64,000 bases of DNA, taken from positions 1 to 64,000 of the forward strand of contig NW_027017988.1 in assembly GCF_032854445.1 (NCBI RefSeq), written 5' to 3'. The stretch comes from Liolophura sinensis. Its lineage: Eukaryota; Mollusca; Polyplacophora; Chitonida; Chitonidae. The translations under genes and the position numbers were made by a program. Position 1 is the first letter of the stretch. Each line of letters begins with the position of its first letter. Positions 36,267 to 48,879 of this stretch are shown here, piece after piece. A model generated the notes under the pieces. It was not told where the DNA came from, searched no databases, and saw only the letters and a list, made by a program, of their open reading frames with translations.

Positions 36267-38476
36267 TCTGGTAACTGAACATGTTATTATAATGATTACA
36301 ATGTTCATCTTGTAACTGAGCATACTAGTATAATGATTACATTGTTAATTTTGTAACTGAGCATGCTATTATACTGATTACAATGTTCATCTTGTAATTA
36401 AGCTTGCTATTATAATGAATACAATGTTTATGTTGTTACTGAACATGCTATTATACTGATAACAATGTTCATCTTGTAACTAAGCATGATATTATAATAA
36501 TTACAATGTTCATTTAGTAAGTGAACATGCTATTATAATAATTACAATGTTCATCTTGTAACTGAACGTCCTAATATGATGATTACAATGATCATCTTGT
36601 AAGTAAACATGTTATTATAATGATTACAATGTTCACCTTGTAAATGAACATGCCATTACAATAACTAAAATATTTATCTTGTAACTGAACATGCTATTAT
36701 ATCAATTACAATCCTCACGTTTCAACTAAACGTGCTAATATAATGATTACAATGTTTATCTTGTAACTGAAGATGCTATTATAATAATTACAATTGGTGT
36801 CTTGTAACTGAACGTGCTATTATAGTAATTACAATAATCACCTTGTAACTGAACATGCTATTATAATGATTTAAATGTTCACCTTGTCACTGAACGTGCT
36901 ATTATAACAATTTTAATGTTCATTTTGTAACTGAACACAGTATTAGGTTATTATAATGTTCATCTTGTAACTGAATATGCTATTATAATGATTGCAATGT
37001 TTATCTTGGCACTGAACATTCTCTTATAATGGTTTCAATGTTCATTTTGTAACTGAACACGCTATTGTAATGATTACAATGTTCACCTTGTAACTGAGCA
37101 CATTATTATAATGATTACAATGTTCATCTTAAAACTAAATATGCTATTTTAATGATTACAATGTCCATTTTGCAACTGAGCATGCTTGTATACTGATTAC
37201 AATGTTCACCTTGCAACTGATGATGTTTTTATAATGATTACAATGTTCATCTTGTAACTGAACATGCAATTATAAGGATTACAATGTTCACTTTGTAACT
37301 GAACATGCTATTACAATGATTGCAATGTTTACTTCGTAACTGAACATGCTATTATAACTATTACAATGTTCATCTTGTAACTGGGCATGTTTTTATAATG
37401 ATTACAATGTTTATCTTGTAACTGAGCACGCTATTGTAATGATTACAATGTTCACCTTGTAACTGAGCACATTATTATAATGATTACAATGTTCATCATG
37501 TAATTGAACGTGCTAATATAATGAATACAATGTTCATTTTGTAAGTGATGATGTTATTTTAATGATTACAATATTCATCTTGTAACTGAATATGCTAATG
37601 TAATGATTACAATGTCCATTTTGCAACTGAGCATGCTTTTATACTGATTACAATGTCCACCTTGTAACTGAACATGCTATTATAATGATTACAATGTTCA
37701 TCTTGTAACTGAGCATGCTTTTATAATGATTACAATGTTCACCTTTTAACTGAACATGCTATTTTAATGATGACAATGTTCATTTTGTAACTGAACATGC
37801 TATTATGTCGATTACAATCTTCATCTTGTAACTGAAAATGATATTATAATGATTACAATGTTTATCTTGCAACTGAGCATGCTATTATAATGATTACAAT
37901 GTTCACTTCGTAACTGAACATGCTATTATAACTATTACAATGTTCATCTTGTAATTGGACATGTTTTTATAATGATTACAATGTTCACCTTGTAACTGAA
38001 CATGCTATTATAATGATTACAATGTTAATCTTGTAACTGAACATGCTATCATGATTACAATTTTCATCATGTAACTGAGCTTTCTATTATAGTGATTACA
38101 ATGTTTACCTTGTAACTGAGCGTGCTCATATAATGATTACAATGTTCACCTTGTAACTTAGCATGCTAATATAATGATTACAATGTTTATCTTGTAACTG
38201 AGCATGCTATTATAAAACACGAGTCTCTTTAACTGGATTTAGTCTATTTCAGCTGAAGGGAAAAATGAAAGATTTAGTCTGGATAATGTGTGGGGATAAG
38301 ATGAGCATTTTAGCGTGTATTAGGTCCAAACTGCATCTTTGTACCGTTGATCGTTGAGAAGAAATAGAAGGCATTTCTCAATATTGGCACTTAAAAGATG
38401 GTGCCAGCTAGGAAATCAGCTCTAACCCCAGTGTTCCATGTGGGATTACAGATTTTCTTTCATACTTGCATTACAA

Positions 38477-38960
38477 TGTGACGTCAAACCCAATCATCCA
38501 GTCATTCGGTGATTACTGTTACACAACAATTGAATCAAACCTTTCAGGTGTCATTTCAAGAGATCTAAAACGCTATCTAGTTAGCAACAAAGGCTTCAAA
38601 GGCTTAATTTGTGCTCTTGTGTACACAGTGCTTATTAGTACACGGACCCTGTCTGTGGAATTTTGTGTATATGTCGTCATACACTCAGTTATACTGTGGA
38701 CTTTCGCTCTTGTAAATATTGCCTCTGTGCATTTCTCAGCATTGTGTAAGTACTTTAGTATTTGTATAGATATTGCTATCATTTCTTGTTAAACTTAAGT
38801 ATTTTAGCTCTTGTAAAAGTCTTGTTATCTGTTCCTGTTAAATGTAATAAATTGTTGAAAAATAAAATCTGCTGGTTTTGGTTACTTTTTTGTGCGGCTA
38901 AACTGTCGTGTATTTCGAACAAGCCATCTCTTTATAATACAGACAGTTTGGGTCGTAACA
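38477..38960 (+). mobile_element. Candidate solo LTR (block D copy)
   Basis: Same ends as the other copies. It is the most diverged of the six, with changes around the A-run (GTTGAAAAATAAAATC) and in the last 30 bases (ACAGACAGTTTGGG). Confidence 0.4.
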
Positions 38961-39150
38961 TTATTTATTTATTTATTTGGTGTACTGGGGGAAACCCACG
39001 ACTACCCGCAGGTTGCCAGAAGACCTCCTCATGGACGGCAAAAAGAGGAAGCCAGCCTGAGCTGGACTTGAACTCACAGCGACCGCATCGGTTGGAAGCC
39101 CATTGCAGGGCGATGGCGTGCTGACCCCCTCGGTAACTGAGGCCCTCCTC
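38961..39150 (-). mobile_element. SINE-A (block D copy)
   Basis: 190-bp degenerate SINE with one private change in the head (CTCGGTAACTG). Confidence 0.7.
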
Positions 39151-39401
39151 AAACAAAAATTAAATAAGTAAGTAAAATGTAAAACGTTGTGAGGCCGATA
39201 GAAAATCATGTGTTTCTCTAACTGATTTCACTCCAATTTATTCTTTCATCCAGCGTGTTGACAGAGTCAGTGGAATTCGGATGTTTAAATGGTTTCAAGC
39301 AAGGAAGTATCATTACTTCAAGATATTAATATAACCTGAAGTCAGGCAGCTTCTAAACCTGGATCACTGTGTTTTCCTGAATCGTTGATTAAATCAATTA
39401 A

Positions 39402-39521
39402 CACCATACTGAATCTCTGTTGCACCGTAAACACCATCCTGAATCTCTGCTGCACAGTAAATACCATCCTGAAACTCTGCTACACAGTAAGCACCATCCT
39501 GAATCTCTGCTGCACAGTAAA
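39402..39521. repeat. 30-bp minisatellite, 4 copies (block D)
   Basis: Standard four-copy form. Confidence 0.95.
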
Positions 39522-39597
39522 CACCGTCAGGAATTTTACACTGACTGCGATCAGATAGCATTTTTCTGTATAGATATGTATGTCGCTGTGCAACTGA

Positions 39598-39962
39598 GTG
39601 AGTGAGTGAGTGCTTGGGGTTTAACGTCGTACTCAACAATTTTTCAGTCATATGACGACGAAGGAATCATTAGGGTGCATGCACGTGTAATGTGCCTCCT
39701 TTTTGCAGGACGGATTTTCACCGCTCTTTTATTTAGTGCTGCATCACTGAGACGACTTACCGAAGGCAAGTAAGCCGCCCCGCCCGAGCCATTATACTGA
39801 AACGGGTCAACCAGTCGTTGCACTATCCCCTTCATGCTGAACGCCAAACGAGGAAGTTACAACTTCCTCTTTTAAAGTCTTAGGTGTGACTCGACCAAGG
39901 ATTGATCCTGGATCTACCGGTCCCGAAGCGGACGCTCTACCAACTGTGCTATCCGGGCCGGT
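39598..39962 (-). mobile_element. SINE-B (block D copy)
   Basis: Uninterrupted copy; target duplications at 39586-39597 and 39963-39974. Confidence 0.9.
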
Positions 39963-40451
39963 CTGTGCAACTGACGATCAGATAACATTTATCTGTAAAG
40001 ACATGTATGTCTCTGCGCCATTTACTGTACCTATGTCTTTCACTTCAGGCAAACCTTAGTCCTCCCATACATAACCCCACCTGACAAGGCTCCTACTCAG
40101 GCTATTTTATTTCCTAGTGAAAGGAAGGCTTTAAGCATACATGTTTGTACATATAATATTAGTGGTGCGAGTTTTCAGTAATCCACAATTAACATATAAC
40201 AGACCTATCAAAACCCTCACAGAATCCAAACGAAGTCCACCGTAAGCACTCTGGAAAAAACATATTAGGAGCTCAAGTACGTCTATATCGCATTTTTTAT
40301 TTCATTTCTAACATGATGAGATCACAGAGCTGTTACATTTATCTGTCAAAACCGTTAGTTTAATAAGGTACATATTTGTCCTGAAAGAAAGAGACAAAGT
40401 TATTGATCTCATTAACGTACGTGTACCTGCCGACGAGCATCAGTTACCATT

Positions 40452-43400
40452 ACTATTACAATGATTACAATGTTCATCTTGTAACTCACCATGCTGTTAT
40501 TATGATTACAATGTTCATCTTGTAACTGAACATGCTAATATAATGATAACAATGTTCATTTTGCAACTGAACATGCTTTTATACTGATTACAATGTTCAT
40601 CTTGTAAGTACATATGCTAAAATAATGATAACAATGTTCATCTTGTAATGAAATATGCTAATATAATGATTGCAATATTCATTTTGTAACTGAGCATGCT
40701 ATTATATTGATTACAATGATGATTTTGTAACAGTTGACGCTATTATAATGATTACAATGTTCACCTTGTAACTGAGCATGCTATTATAATGATTTAAATG
40801 TTCACCTTGTCACTGAACGTGCTATTATAATAATTTTAATGTTCATTTTGTAACTGAACACGGTATTAGGTTATTATAATGTTCACCTTGTAACTGAGTA
40901 TGCTTTTATAATGATTGCAATGTTCATCTTGTAACTGAACATTCTATTATAATGATTTCATTGTTCATTTTGTAACTGAACACGCTATTAAATTATTACA
41001 ATGTTCATCCTGTAACTGAGCATGCTATTATAATGATTACAATGTTCATCTTGTAACTGAGCATGCTATTGTAATGATTACAATGTTCACCTTGTAACTC
41101 ACCACATTATTATAATGATTACAATGTTCATCTTGTAACTAAAAATGATATTGTAATGATTACAATGTCCATTTTGCAACTGAGCATGCTTGTATTCTGA
41201 TTACAATGTTCACCTTGCAACTGATGATGTTTTTATAATGATTACAATGTTCATCTTGTAACTGAACATACAATTATAAGGATTACAATGTTCACTTTGT
41301 AACTGAACATGCTATTACAATGATTACAATGTTCATCTTGTAACTGAACATGCTATTATGTCGATTACAATCTTCATCTTGCAACTGAGCATGATATTAT
41401 AATGATTACAATGTTCATCTTGTAATTGAACGTGCTAATATAATGAATACAATGTTCATTTTGTAACTTATGATGTTATTATAATGTTACAATATTCATC
41501 TTGTAACTGAATATGCTAATGTAATGATTACAATGTCCATTTTGCAACTGAGCATGCTTTTATACTGATTAAAATGTCCACCTTGTAACTGAACATGCTA
41601 TTATAATGATTTAAATGTTCATCTTGTAACTGAGCATGTTTTTATAATGATTACAATGTTCACCTTGTAACTGAACATGCTTTTATAATGATTACAATGT
41701 TCATCTTGTAATTGAACGTGCTAATATAATGAATACAATGATTTTTTTGTAACTGATGATGTTATTATAATGATTACAATATTCATCTTGTAAGTTAATA
41801 TGCTAATGTAATGATTACAATGTCCATTTTGCAACTGACAATGCTTTTATACTGATTACAATGTTCACCTTGTCACTGATGATGTTTTTATAATGATTAC
41901 AATGTTCATCTTGTAACTACATATGCTATAATACTGATTACAATGTTCATCTTGTAATGAAATATGCTAATATAGTAACTGCAATATTAATTTTGTAACT
42001 GAGCATGCTATTATATTGATTACAATGATGATTTTGTAACCGCTGACGCTATTATAATGATTACAATATTAATTTTGTAACTGAGCATGCTATTATACTG
42101 ATTACAATGTTCATCTTGTAACTGAACATGCTATTATAATTATTACAATGTTCATGTTGTAACTGAACATGCTATTATACTGATAACAATGTTCATCTTG
42201 TAACTGGGCATACTAGTATAATGATTACAATGTTCATTTTGTAACTGAGCATGCTATTATACTGATTACAATTTTTATCTTTTAATTGAGCATGCTATTA
42301 TAATAATTACATTGCTCATCTTGTATTTGAGCAAGCTATTATAATAATTACAATGTTCATCTTGTAATTGAGCATACTAGTATAATGATTACAATGTTAA
42401 TTTTGTAACTGAGCATGCTTTTTTACTGATTACAATGTTCATCTTGTAATTTAGCATGCTATTATAATGATTACAATGTTCATGTTGTAACTGAACATGC
42501 TATTATACTGATAACAATGTTCATCTTGTAACTGAACATAACATTACAATAATTACAATGTTCATTTTGTAACTGAATATGCTATTATATTGATTACAAT
42601 GTTCATCTTGTAACTGAACATCCTAATATAATGATTACAATGTTCATCTGGTAGCTGAGTGAGTGCTTGGGTTTTAACGTCGTTCTCTCTGGTAACTGAA
42701 CATGTTATTATAATGATTACAATGTTCATCTTGTAACTGAGCATATTAGTATAATGATTACATTGTTAATTTTGTAACTGAGCATGCTATTATACTGATT
42801 ACAATGTTCATCTTGTAATTGAGCATGCTATTATAATGAATACAATGTTTATGTTGTTACTGAACATGCTATTGTACTGATAACAATGTTCATCTTGTAA
42901 CTAAGCATGATATTATAATAATTACAATGTTCATTTAGTAAGTGAACATGCTATTATAATAATTACAATGTTCATCTTGTAACTGAACGTCCTAATATGA
43001 TGATTACAATGATCATCTTGTAAGTAAACATGTTATTATAATGATTACAATGTTCACCTTGTAAATGAACATGCCATTACAATAACTAAAATATTTATCT
43101 TGTAACTGAACATGCTATTATATCAATTACAATCCTCACGTTTCAACTAAACGTGCTAATATAATGATTACAATGTTTATCTTGTAACTGAAGATGCTAT
43201 TATAATAATTACAATTGGTGTCTTGTAACTGAACATGCTATTATAGTACTTACAAAAATCACCTTGTAACTGAACATGCTATTATAATGATTACAATGTT
43301 CACCATGTCACTGAAAGTGATATTATAATAGTTTTAATGTTCATTTTGTAACTGAACACGGTATTAGGTTATTGCAATGTTCATCCTGTAACCGAATATG

Positions 43401-46400
43401 CTATTATAATGATTACAATGTTCATCTTGTAACTGAGCATGCTATTACAATGATTACAATGTTCATCTTGTAACTGACCATGCTGTTATTATGATTACAA
43501 TGTTTATCTTGTAACTGAACAGGCTAATATAATGATTACAATGTTCATTTTGCAACTGAACATGCTTTTTTACTGATTACAATGTTCATCTTGTAACTAC
43601 ATATGCTATAATAATGATTACAATGTTCATCTTGTAATGAAATATGCTAATATAATGATTGCAATATTCATTTTGTAACTGAGCATGATATTATATTAAT
43701 TACAATAATGATTTTTCAACCGTTGACGCTATTATAATGATTACAATGTTCACCTTGTAACTGAGCATGCTATTATAAAAATTTTAATGTTCATTTTGTG
43801 ACTGAACACGGTATTAGGATGTTATAATGTTCATCTTGTAACTGAATATGCTATTATAATGATTGCAATGTTCATCTTGGCACTGAACATTCTATTATAA
43901 TAATTTCAATGTTCATTTTGTAACTGAACACGCTATTAAATTATTACAATGTTCATCCTGTAACTGAACATGCTATTATAATGATTACAATGTTTTTATA
44001 ATGATTACAATGTTCATCTTGTAATTGAACATGCAATTATAAGGATTACAATGTTCACTTTGTAACTGAACATGCTATTACAATGATTACAATGTTCATC
44101 TTGTAACTGAACATGCTATTATGTCGATTACAATATTCATCTTGCAACTGAGCATGATATTATAATGATTACAATGATCATCTTGTAATTGAACGTGCTA
44201 ATATAATGAATACAATGTTCATTTTGTAACTGATGATGTTATTATAATGATTACAATATTCATCTTCTGACTGAATATGCTAATGTACTGATTACAATGT
44301 CCATTTTGCAACTGAGCATGCTTTTATAATAAAAAACAATGTCCACCTTGTAACTGAACATGCTATTATAATGATTACAATGTTCATCTTGTAATTGAAC
44401 GTGCTAATATAATGAATACAATGTTCATTTTGTAACTGATGATGTTATTATAATGATTAAAGTATTCATCTTGTAACTGAATATGCTAATGTAATGATTA
44501 TAATGTCCATTTTAAAACTGAGCATGCTTTTATACTGATTACAATGTCCACCTTGTAACTGAACATGCTATTATAATGATTTCAGTGTTTATCTTGTAAC
44601 TGAGCATGTTTTCATAATGATTACAATTTCACCTTGCAACTGATGATGTTTTTAAAATGATTACAATGTTCATCTTGTAACTGAACATGTAATTATAAGG
44701 ATAACAATGTTCACTTTGTAACTGGACATGCTATTACAATGATTACAATGTTCATCTTGTAACTAAACATGCTATTATGTCGATTACAATCTTCATCTTG
44801 CAACTGAGCTCGATATTATAATGATTACAATGTTCATCTTGTAATTGAACGTGCTAATATAATGAATACAATGTTCATTTGGTAACTGATGATGTTATTA
44901 CAATGATTACAATGTTCATCTTGTAATTGAACGTGCTAATATAATGAATACAATGTTCATTTTGTAACTGATGATGTTATTTTAATGATTACAATATTCA
45001 TCTTGTAACTGAATATTCTAATGTAATGATTACAATGTCTATTTTGCAACTGAGCATGCTTTTATACTGATTACAATGTTCACTTTGTAACTGATGATGT
45101 TTTTATAATGATTACAATGTTCATCTTGTAACTACATATGCTATAATAATGATTACATTGTTCATTTGTAATAAAATATGGTAATATAATGGTTGCAATA
45201 TTCATTTTGTAACTGAGCATGCTATTATATTGATTACAATGATGATTTTGTAACCGTTGACGCTATTATAATGATTACAATGTTTACTTTGTAACTGAAC
45301 ATGCTATTACAATGATTACAATGTGCATCTTGTAACTGAACATGCTATTATGTCGATTACAATCTTCATCTTGTAACTGAAAATGATATTATAATGATAA
45401 CAATGTTTATCTTGCAACTGAGCATGCTATTATAATGATTACAATGTTCACTTCGTAACTGAACATGCTAATTTAACTATTACAATGTTCATCTTGTAAC
45501 TGGGCATTATTTTACAATGATTACAATGTTCACCTTGTAACTGAGCAGGCTATTGTAATGATCACAATGTTCACCTTGTAACTGAGCACATTATTATAAT
45601 GATTACAATGTTCATCTTGTAACTAAATATGCTATTGTAATGATTACAATGTCCATTTTGCAATTGAGCATGCTTGTATACTGATTACAATGTTCACCTT
45701 GCAACTGATGATGTTTTTATAATGATTACAATGTTCATCTTGTAACTGAACATGCAATTATAAGGATTACAATGTTCACTTTGTAACTGAACATGCTATT
45801 ACAATGATTGCAATGTTTACTTCGTAACTGAACATGCTATTATAACTATTACAATGTTCATCTTGTAACTGGGCATGTTTTTATAATGATTACAATGTTT
45901 ATCTTGTAACTGAGCACGCTATTGTAATGATTACAATGTTCACCTTGTAACTGAGCACATTATTATAATGATTACAATGTTCATCTTGTAATTGAACGTG
46001 CTAATATAATGAATACAATGTTCATTTTGTAACTGATGATGTTATTTTAATGATTACAATATTCATCTTGTAACTGAATATGCTAATGTAATGATTACAA
46101 TGTCCATTTTGCAACTGAGCATGCTTTTATACTGATTACAATGTCCACCTTGTAACTGAACATGCTATTATAATGATTACAATGTTCATCTTGTAACTGA
46201 GCATGCTTTTATACTGATTACAATGTTCACCTTTTAACTGAACATGCTATTTTAATGATGACAATGTTCATTTTGTAACTAAACATGCTATTATGTCGAT
46301 TACAATCTTCATCTTGTAACTGAAAATGATATTATAATGATTACAATGTTTATCTTGCAACTGAGCATGCTATTATAATGATTACAATGTTCACTTCGTA

Positions 46401-46703
46401 ACTGAACATGCTATTATAACTATTACAATGTTCATCTTATAATTGGACATGTTTTTATAATGATTACAATGTTCACCTTGTAACTGAACATGCTATTATA
46501 ATGATTACAATGTTCATCTTGTAACTGAACATGATATTATGATTACAATTTTCATCTTGTAACTGAGCTTTCTATTATAATGATTACAATGTTTACCTTG
46601 TAACTGAGCGTGCTCATATAATGATTACAATGTTCACCTTGTAACTGAGCATGCTAATATAATGATTACAATGTTTATCTTGTGACTGAGCATGCTATTA
46701 TAA
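40452..46703. repeat. Minisatellite array 4 (41-bp unit)
   Basis: About 152 copies with one truncated SINE-B tail (42659-42687) and one truncated 20-bp unit near 43983-44002. It is collinear with array 1 for most of its length but keeps 17 units (about 0.70 kb, near 40921-41616) that arrays 1 and 6 lack. It is a good reference for the order of unit variants. Confidence 0.97.
42659..42687 (-). mobile_element. Truncated SINE-B 3' tail in array 4
   Basis: 29-bp insert. The left duplication has one change here (TCTGGTAGCTGA); the right copy is standard. Confidence 0.8.
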
Positions 46704-46964
46704 AACACGAGTCTCTTTAACTGGATTTAGTCTATTTCAGCTGAAGGGAAAAATGAAAGATTTAGTCTGGATAATGTGTGGGGATAAGATGAGCATTTTA
46801 GCGTGTATTAGGTCCAAACTGCATCTTTGTACCGTTGATCGTTGAGAAGAAATAGAAGGCATTTCTCAATATTGGCACTTAAAAGATGGTGCCAGCTAGG
46901 AAATCAGCTCTAACCCCAGTGTTCCATGTGGGATTACAGATTTTCTTTCATACTTGCATTACAA

Positions 46965-47448
46965 TGTGACGTCAAACCCAATCATCCAGTCATTCGGTGA
47001 TTACTGTTACACAACAATTGAATCAAACCTTTCAGGTGTCATTTCAAGAGATCTAAAACGCTATCTAGTTAGCAACAAAGGCTTCAAAGGCTTAATTTGT
47101 GCTCTTGTGTACACAGTGCTTATTAGTACACGGACCCTGTCTGTGGAATTTTGTGTATATGTCGTCATACACTCAGTTATACTGTGGACTTTCCCTCTTG
47201 TAAACATTGCCTCTGTGCATTTTTCAGCATTGTGTAAGTACTTTAGTATTTGTATAGATATTGCTATCATTTCTTGTTAAACTTAAGTATTTTAGCTCTT
47301 GTAAAAGTCTTGTTATCTGTTCCTGTTAAATGTAATAAATTGTTAAAAAAAAAATCTGCTGGTTTTGGTTACTTTTTTGTGCGGCTAAACTGTCGTGTAT
47401 TTCGAACAAGCCATCTCTTTATAATACAGATAGTTTTGGGTCGTAACA
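46965..47448 (+). mobile_element. Candidate solo LTR (block E copy)
   Basis: 484 bp with standard ends and AATAAA. It shares AAGTCTTGTTATC with block D, where B and C have AAGTCTTTTTATC. Confidence 0.4.
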
Positions 47449-47638
47449 TTATTTATTTATTTATTTGGTGTACTGGGGGAAACCCACGACTACCCGCAGG
47501 TTGCCAGAAGACCTCCTCATGGACGGCAAAAAGAGGAAGCCAGCCTGAGCTGGACTTGAACTCACAGCGACCGCATCGGTTGGAAGCCCATTGCAGGGCG
47601 ATGGCGTGCTGACCCCCTCGATAACTGAGGCCCTCCTC
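47449..47638 (-). mobile_element. SINE-A (block E copy)
   Basis: Standard 190-bp copy. Confidence 0.7.
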
Positions 47639-47889
47639 AAACAAAAATTAAATAAGTAAGTAAAATGTAAAACGTTGTGAGGCCGATAGAAAATCATGTG
47701 TTTCTCTAACTGATTTCACTCCAATTTATTCTTTCATCCAGCGTGTTGACAGAGTCAGTGGAATTCGGATGTTTAAATGGTTTCAAGCAACAAAGTATCA
47801 TTACTTCAAGATATTAATATAACCTGAAGTCAGGCAGCTTCTAAACCTGGATCACTGTGTTTTCCTGAATCGTTGATTAAATCAATTAA

Positions 47890-47949
47890 CACCATACTGA
47901 ATCTCTGCTACACAGTAAGCACCATCCTGAATCTCTGCTGCACAGTAAA
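47890..47949. repeat. 30-bp minisatellite, 2 copies (block E)
   Basis: The first copy is a hybrid of standard copies 1 and 3 (CACCATACTGAATC joined to CTACACAGTAAG). This shows a 60-bp contraction by exchange between copies. Confidence 0.95.
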
Positions 47950-48025
47950 CACCGTCAGGAATTTTACACTGACTGCGATCAGATAGCATTTTTCTGTATA
48001 GACATGTATGTCGCTGTGCAACTGA

Positions 48026-48390
48026 GTGAGTGAGTGAGTGCTTGGGGTTTAACGTCGTACTCAACAATTTTTCAGTCATATGACGACGAAGGAATCATTA
48101 GGGTGCATGCACGTGTAATGTGCCTCCTTGTTGCAGGACGGATTTTCACCGCTCTTTTATTTAGTGCTGCATCACTGAGACGACTTACCGAAGGCAAGTA
48201 AGCCGCCCCGCCCGAGCCATTATACTGAAACGGGTCAACCAGTCGTTGCACTATCCCCTTCATGCTGAACGCCAAACGAGGAAGTTACAACTTCCTCTTT
48301 TAAAGTCTTAGGTGTGACTCGACCAAGGATTGATCCTGGATCTACCGGTCCCGAAGCGGACGCTCTACCAACTGTGCTATCCGGGCCGGT
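48026..48390 (-). mobile_element. SINE-B (block E copy)
   Basis: Uninterrupted copy; target duplications at 48014-48025 and 48391-48402. Confidence 0.9.
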
Positions 48391-48879
48391 CTGTGCAACT
48401 GACGATCAGATAACATTTATCTGTAAAGACATGTATGTCTCTGCGCCATTTACTGTACCTATGTCTTTCACTTCAGGCAAACCTTAGTCCTCCCATACAT
48501 AACCCCACCTGACAAGGCTCCTACTCAGGCTATTTTATTTCCTAGTGAAAGGAAGGCTTTAAGCATACATGTTTGTACATATAATATTAGTGGTGCGAGT
48601 TTTCAGTAATCCACAATTAACATATAACAGACCTATCAAAACCCTCACAGAATCCAAACGAAGTCCACCGTAAGCACTCTGGAAAAAACATATTAGGAGC
48701 TCAAGTACGTCTATATCGCATTTTTTATTTCATTTCTAACATGATGAGATCACAGAGCTGTTACATTTATCTGTCAAAACCGTTAGTTTAATAAGGTACA
48801 TATTTGTCCTGAAAGAAAGAGACAAAGTTATTGATCTCATTAACGTACGTGTACCTGCCGACGAGCATCAGTTACCATT

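Larger units (their letters stand above)
19986..38215. repeat. Minisatellite array 3 (41-bp unit), 18.2 kb
   Basis: About 445 copies and the longest array. It begins and ends with the standard array boundaries but contains two truncated SINE-B tails (22151-22179 and 36238-36266), where a single array has one, so it is probably two or more arrays fused after loss of a spacer. Inside, a module running from GTAATTGAACGTGC through TGATGATGTT to TTTTGCAACTGAGC recurs many times, often 287 bp apart (7 units; for example 31603 and 31890) and sometimes 451 bp apart (11 units; 31890 and 32341). A 1,391-bp tandem duplication lies at 32531-35312. No gene is seen. Confidence 0.97.
38216..40451. repeat. 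Spacer block D (standard 2,236-bp form)
   Basis: Full-length block without later insertions, useful as the reference form. Private substitutions include CTTTCGCTCT near 38703 and GCAAGGAAG near 39300. Order: leader 38216-38476, candidate LTR 38477-38960, SINE-A 38961-39150, unassigned to 39401, 30-bp repeats 39402-39521, SINE-B 39598-39962, unassigned 39975-40451. Confidence 0.96.
46704..48879. repeat. Spacer block E (60 bp shorter)
   Basis: Standard block except for the loss of two 30-bp repeats. Order: candidate LTR 46965-47448, SINE-A 47449-47638, 30-bp repeats 47890-47949, SINE-B 48026-48390, unassigned to 48879. Confidence 0.96.
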
